Shown here in pieces: positions 61,401 to 64,000 of a stretch of 64,000 nucleotides of DNA; position 1 is the stretch's first letter, and every line of letters begins with the position of its first letter. The stretch comes from Struthio camelus. Its lineage: Eukaryota; Chordata; Aves; Struthioniformes; Struthionidae. A program made the translations under genes and the position numbers. The DNA is taken from positions 38,929,088 through 38,993,087 of the forward strand of contig NC_090945.1 of the NCBI RefSeq assembly GCF_040807025.1. Direction: 5' to 3'. The notes under the pieces were generated by a model. It had not been told where the DNA came from. It was given only the letters and a program-made list of their open reading frames with translations, and made no database searches.

Positions 61401-64000
61401 CTGATTTAACTTTTACCCCGCTTTCACTTTCCTTTTGGTTCCTCTCAAATTAGCCTCCGATTATCTTAGTTGTAATCATCCTGTCTGATAAAGTAATAAT
61501 GATTCTTTTTGATAGGACAATGTTTTCTCTATGACTGTTGTAGCTAATAAATACAGAATGCAAAACTGCTTATAAGAAACAGATTTTTACAGATCCTAAA
61601 CAAATGCCCTGCATATTTCAGGTACAGATAATAACGGAACAAAGTAACTAGTTTTTAGGGAAAAATGTATATCTTGATTAAAAAAACACATCTCTGCATT
61701 TGTATTCCAAAATAATTTTTTGTAAAGGGCCAGGACCTAAAGTCGGTATTTAAGTCTGAAGCCGTGGGACTCCAGCTCCTGGCTCTGGTGCTGCTGAACT
61801 CCTCAGGTTTCTGCCCCTCCGTGGCGCAGGGAGCAAGGCTTCAGCGCAGACCAAAGAAAAGCTCTTCTATCTTAAAACCCCCCAGTGAGTGGTTTAGCAC
61901 CTCTCGATGCCTTGTCCTGTGTCATATCCAGACAAGGTGTTTTTCCCTGCAGCACTCAGTCCGGAAGGTGTTTTTAAGGACGCTTATCAGGTTGTACACT
62001 CACAGGAGCGTTTCGGTTTTGCGAAGGAGAGCAAAGCTCACACGTGCCTTGAAGCGGAGTGCGATAACCGCTGGGGGCTGGTGCTGCCGGAGCGCGGAGC
62101 GGGGAGGCTGACTCACAGCCCCCTTCTGCTGAAGCTGTGCCATGTTGCATAAAATAAATCAAATTGCATTGAAAGGCGAGGGGGTTGCAAGTGTGTGTGA
62201 CTGGATACCTAGAGACTGGAGCATTCAGCTAGGAAACCTGGAGCAGGGGTGTGTGGAAACAGCTTTGGGTTACAGTCTGTGCATTAAGGAGGACTTATAT
62301 GCTTTATATTAAGGCATTAATTTACATTTGTTAGGACACCTAAACGAAGCTTAGAGACTTGAACCCAGGCCTCTTTCTCTTCCCCGGCCTCTGGCACTAT
62401 GGCGGCGGGCGTTTGTGTTTCCTTTCTCTTTCCCAAAGAGTCTTTAACGCACTTTTTAGAAAAGTTGCCAACCATTAGTTTTCATTTGGTTGTTTTTTGA
62501 CCTATTCAGCTGTAAGTCTCTGTCTGAAGCAGGAGTCTTGTTTGCTGCTTGCACCCCATGCATACGCAGATAAGACCAGCAATGTGTTTTAAAAAGAGGG
62601 CTTGAGGTGTCAAAGAGTCGAATGAGGAAGGACTAGCATGTAGGCTTTACTCCTGGTTTAGCTAGGCTCTCTCTGTGTGTGAAGTGCTTGATCTCTCCTT
62701 GGCTTTTCATAGCCATATGTAAAGAGGGGATCAGGGCGTGAAGTTTACATTAATATTTGTCAAATGTTGCATGATGTGCAAGAGTGTATCTTATTGCTGT
62801 AATAACTCCAAAGTATTCCTGGAGCTCTTAGATTAGTTATTACAGTCAGCTACTGTGATTAGCAAATGTGATCACACAAAAACTTGGAGTCAGTATTTCT
62901 CGTTGGATTCTTGCCTCCCTTACTGCAGGGAGCTGTGCAGGCTAGGGCAAAGGGTCATCGTAGGCAGACATTTTCTTATTAATAGAAAATAATCATATAA
63001 AACTTTGAAAGAGCATGCAGGGATGGAAGCCGTTTTTGTTAGTTATGGTCTCAGTGGCATGAATAACATACAAAGCCAAATAAGCAAAAGAGGCCTGGAG
63101 CATTTGGGTCTTTATTATTTAATAGCTGATGTCATTAATACACATCACTATTTTGGTAGTATTATCTTGGATTTCTACCCCTAGCCCCATGAATGTTTTT
63201 TTAAACCAGTGGATGTATTTGTATCTTGTTTAACCGTCTCAGCTTTACAGTGAACTGTGGAGCATCCAATTGAAGTACAGCCACTGCTACTTTAACGTTA
63301 CAGAATCAATGATTAGAAAAGATTTGCTCCTGAACACTTTCCAAAATAGAAGAATGAATGCTTCTGATATCTTTTATTCTAAACAAGAGAAAATCTTTCC
63401 AGCTTAGCATCTAGACAGAAAAATGAACAGCCTGATTAAACTGAGATTTCTCAAAAGCGGGGAAAGCATTTCTCACTTTCTTAGCACATTGTGATGTCAA
63501 ACTTGTAGGCTTTATTTAAAGTATTTAAGAAAGAAACAACTGTTATAATAAATGTGCTATTAGTTCTACACTAATGTAACTAATTAGGGCCTTGGTTCAA
63601 TGTGAAAAAAATGAATAAAGCATTGCAGTGTGCAGATTTGTATTAGTCAGTCTTTTTCTGCTTTTGAGCAAACTTGTTCTGTGTGCCAAAGGCAAGAACA
63701 TTAATTGAATACAGGGCTTGTTTATAAATCTAGCACAGCTTACAGTTTGACGGGTGCCACTGCTGTTCATTCTCACCTTTCTGCTGTCCATAATTAACCT
63801 TCTGTAGTTTGAAATTCTCCATGAAATGAAGGATGGGCTCTGGTTTCAGCTGGGCTGCTTTGCCCTAAATTAAAGCTGCCGAAATCCTGCTGTATTGAGA
63901 AGTCCTTACCTGGCTGTTCAGACAACCAGAGAATCAGCCAAGTGACTCATAAATTCTTTGTTCTAGTTACATAACTTTGTGGGCAAGAGAAGGATATGAG
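61401..64000. other. Intergenic, right edge
   Basis: Mostly AT-rich with a GC-richer patch at 61.75-62.1 kb and an isolated GGCGGCGGGCG at about 62,400. No gene, RNA or repeat recognised. DCHS2, the next gene in the human order, is not visible. Confidence 0.45.

Noticed and set aside
61764-62111. Plus-strand frame starting with a leucine-rich, signal-peptide-like stretch
   Set aside because: It begins at GTG rather than ATG, has no recognisable mature domain and no splice context.
28241-64000. DCHS2 or other neighbouring genes of human 4q31.3
   Set aside because: No large cadherin-coding exon or other recognisable coding exon is visible.
1-64000. tRNA, rRNA, CRISPR, endogenous viral elements
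   Set aside because: Apart from the SINE tRNA-like heads, no cloverleaf, ribosomal sequence, spaced repeat array, LTR pair or viral polyprotein frame was found by reading.

Overview
The window looks like a sauropsid nuclear genome, most probably a bird. It carries several CR1 retrotransposon 3' ends of different ages, two fragments resembling the ancient amniote MIR SINE, compact GT-AG introns and CpG-island promoters. There are no operons, and nearly all long open frames are chance or repeat-derived. A crocodilian or turtle cannot be excluded from sequence alone.

Two genes can be supported, both on the minus strand. SFRP2 (CDS 24700-27671) is complete. It has three exons and encodes a 292-residue secreted Wnt modulator with a ten-cysteine Frizzled domain, a netrin-like domain and a CpG-island promoter just to its right. 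The left end holds the first coding exons of RNF175, a multi-pass membrane RING-finger protein related to RNF121. A 35-nt exon lies at 3920-3954 and a first-transmembrane exon at 1077-1217. A CpG island at about 7080-7520 probably carries its promoter and first exon. The 1077-1217 exon lacks one base relative to the family reading frame, so the gene is either decaying or mis-sequenced here. The rest of RNF175 would lie left of the window. The order RNF175-SFRP2 with both genes in the same orientation agrees with human 4q31.3.

Layout: 1-7.5 kb is the RNF175 5' part, with one young CR1 in intron 2. From 7.5 to 24.5 kb is intergenic DNA with a second, almost identical CR1 in the opposite orientation, ancient repeat fragments and a MIR. 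From 24.5 to 28.2 kb is SFRP2 and its CpG island. From 28.2 to 64 kb is a 36-kb gene-free stretch upstream of SFRP2. It holds a degenerate 36-bp minisatellite, three older CR1 fragments, a second MIR, an unassigned diverged repeat pair, some homopolymer and TG-rich tracts and a CpG-rich patch near 61 kb. Such a stretch upstream of a developmental signalling gene may contain enhancers, but none can be proven by reading. No viral element, rRNA, tRNA, CRISPR array or novel multi-gene system was recognised.
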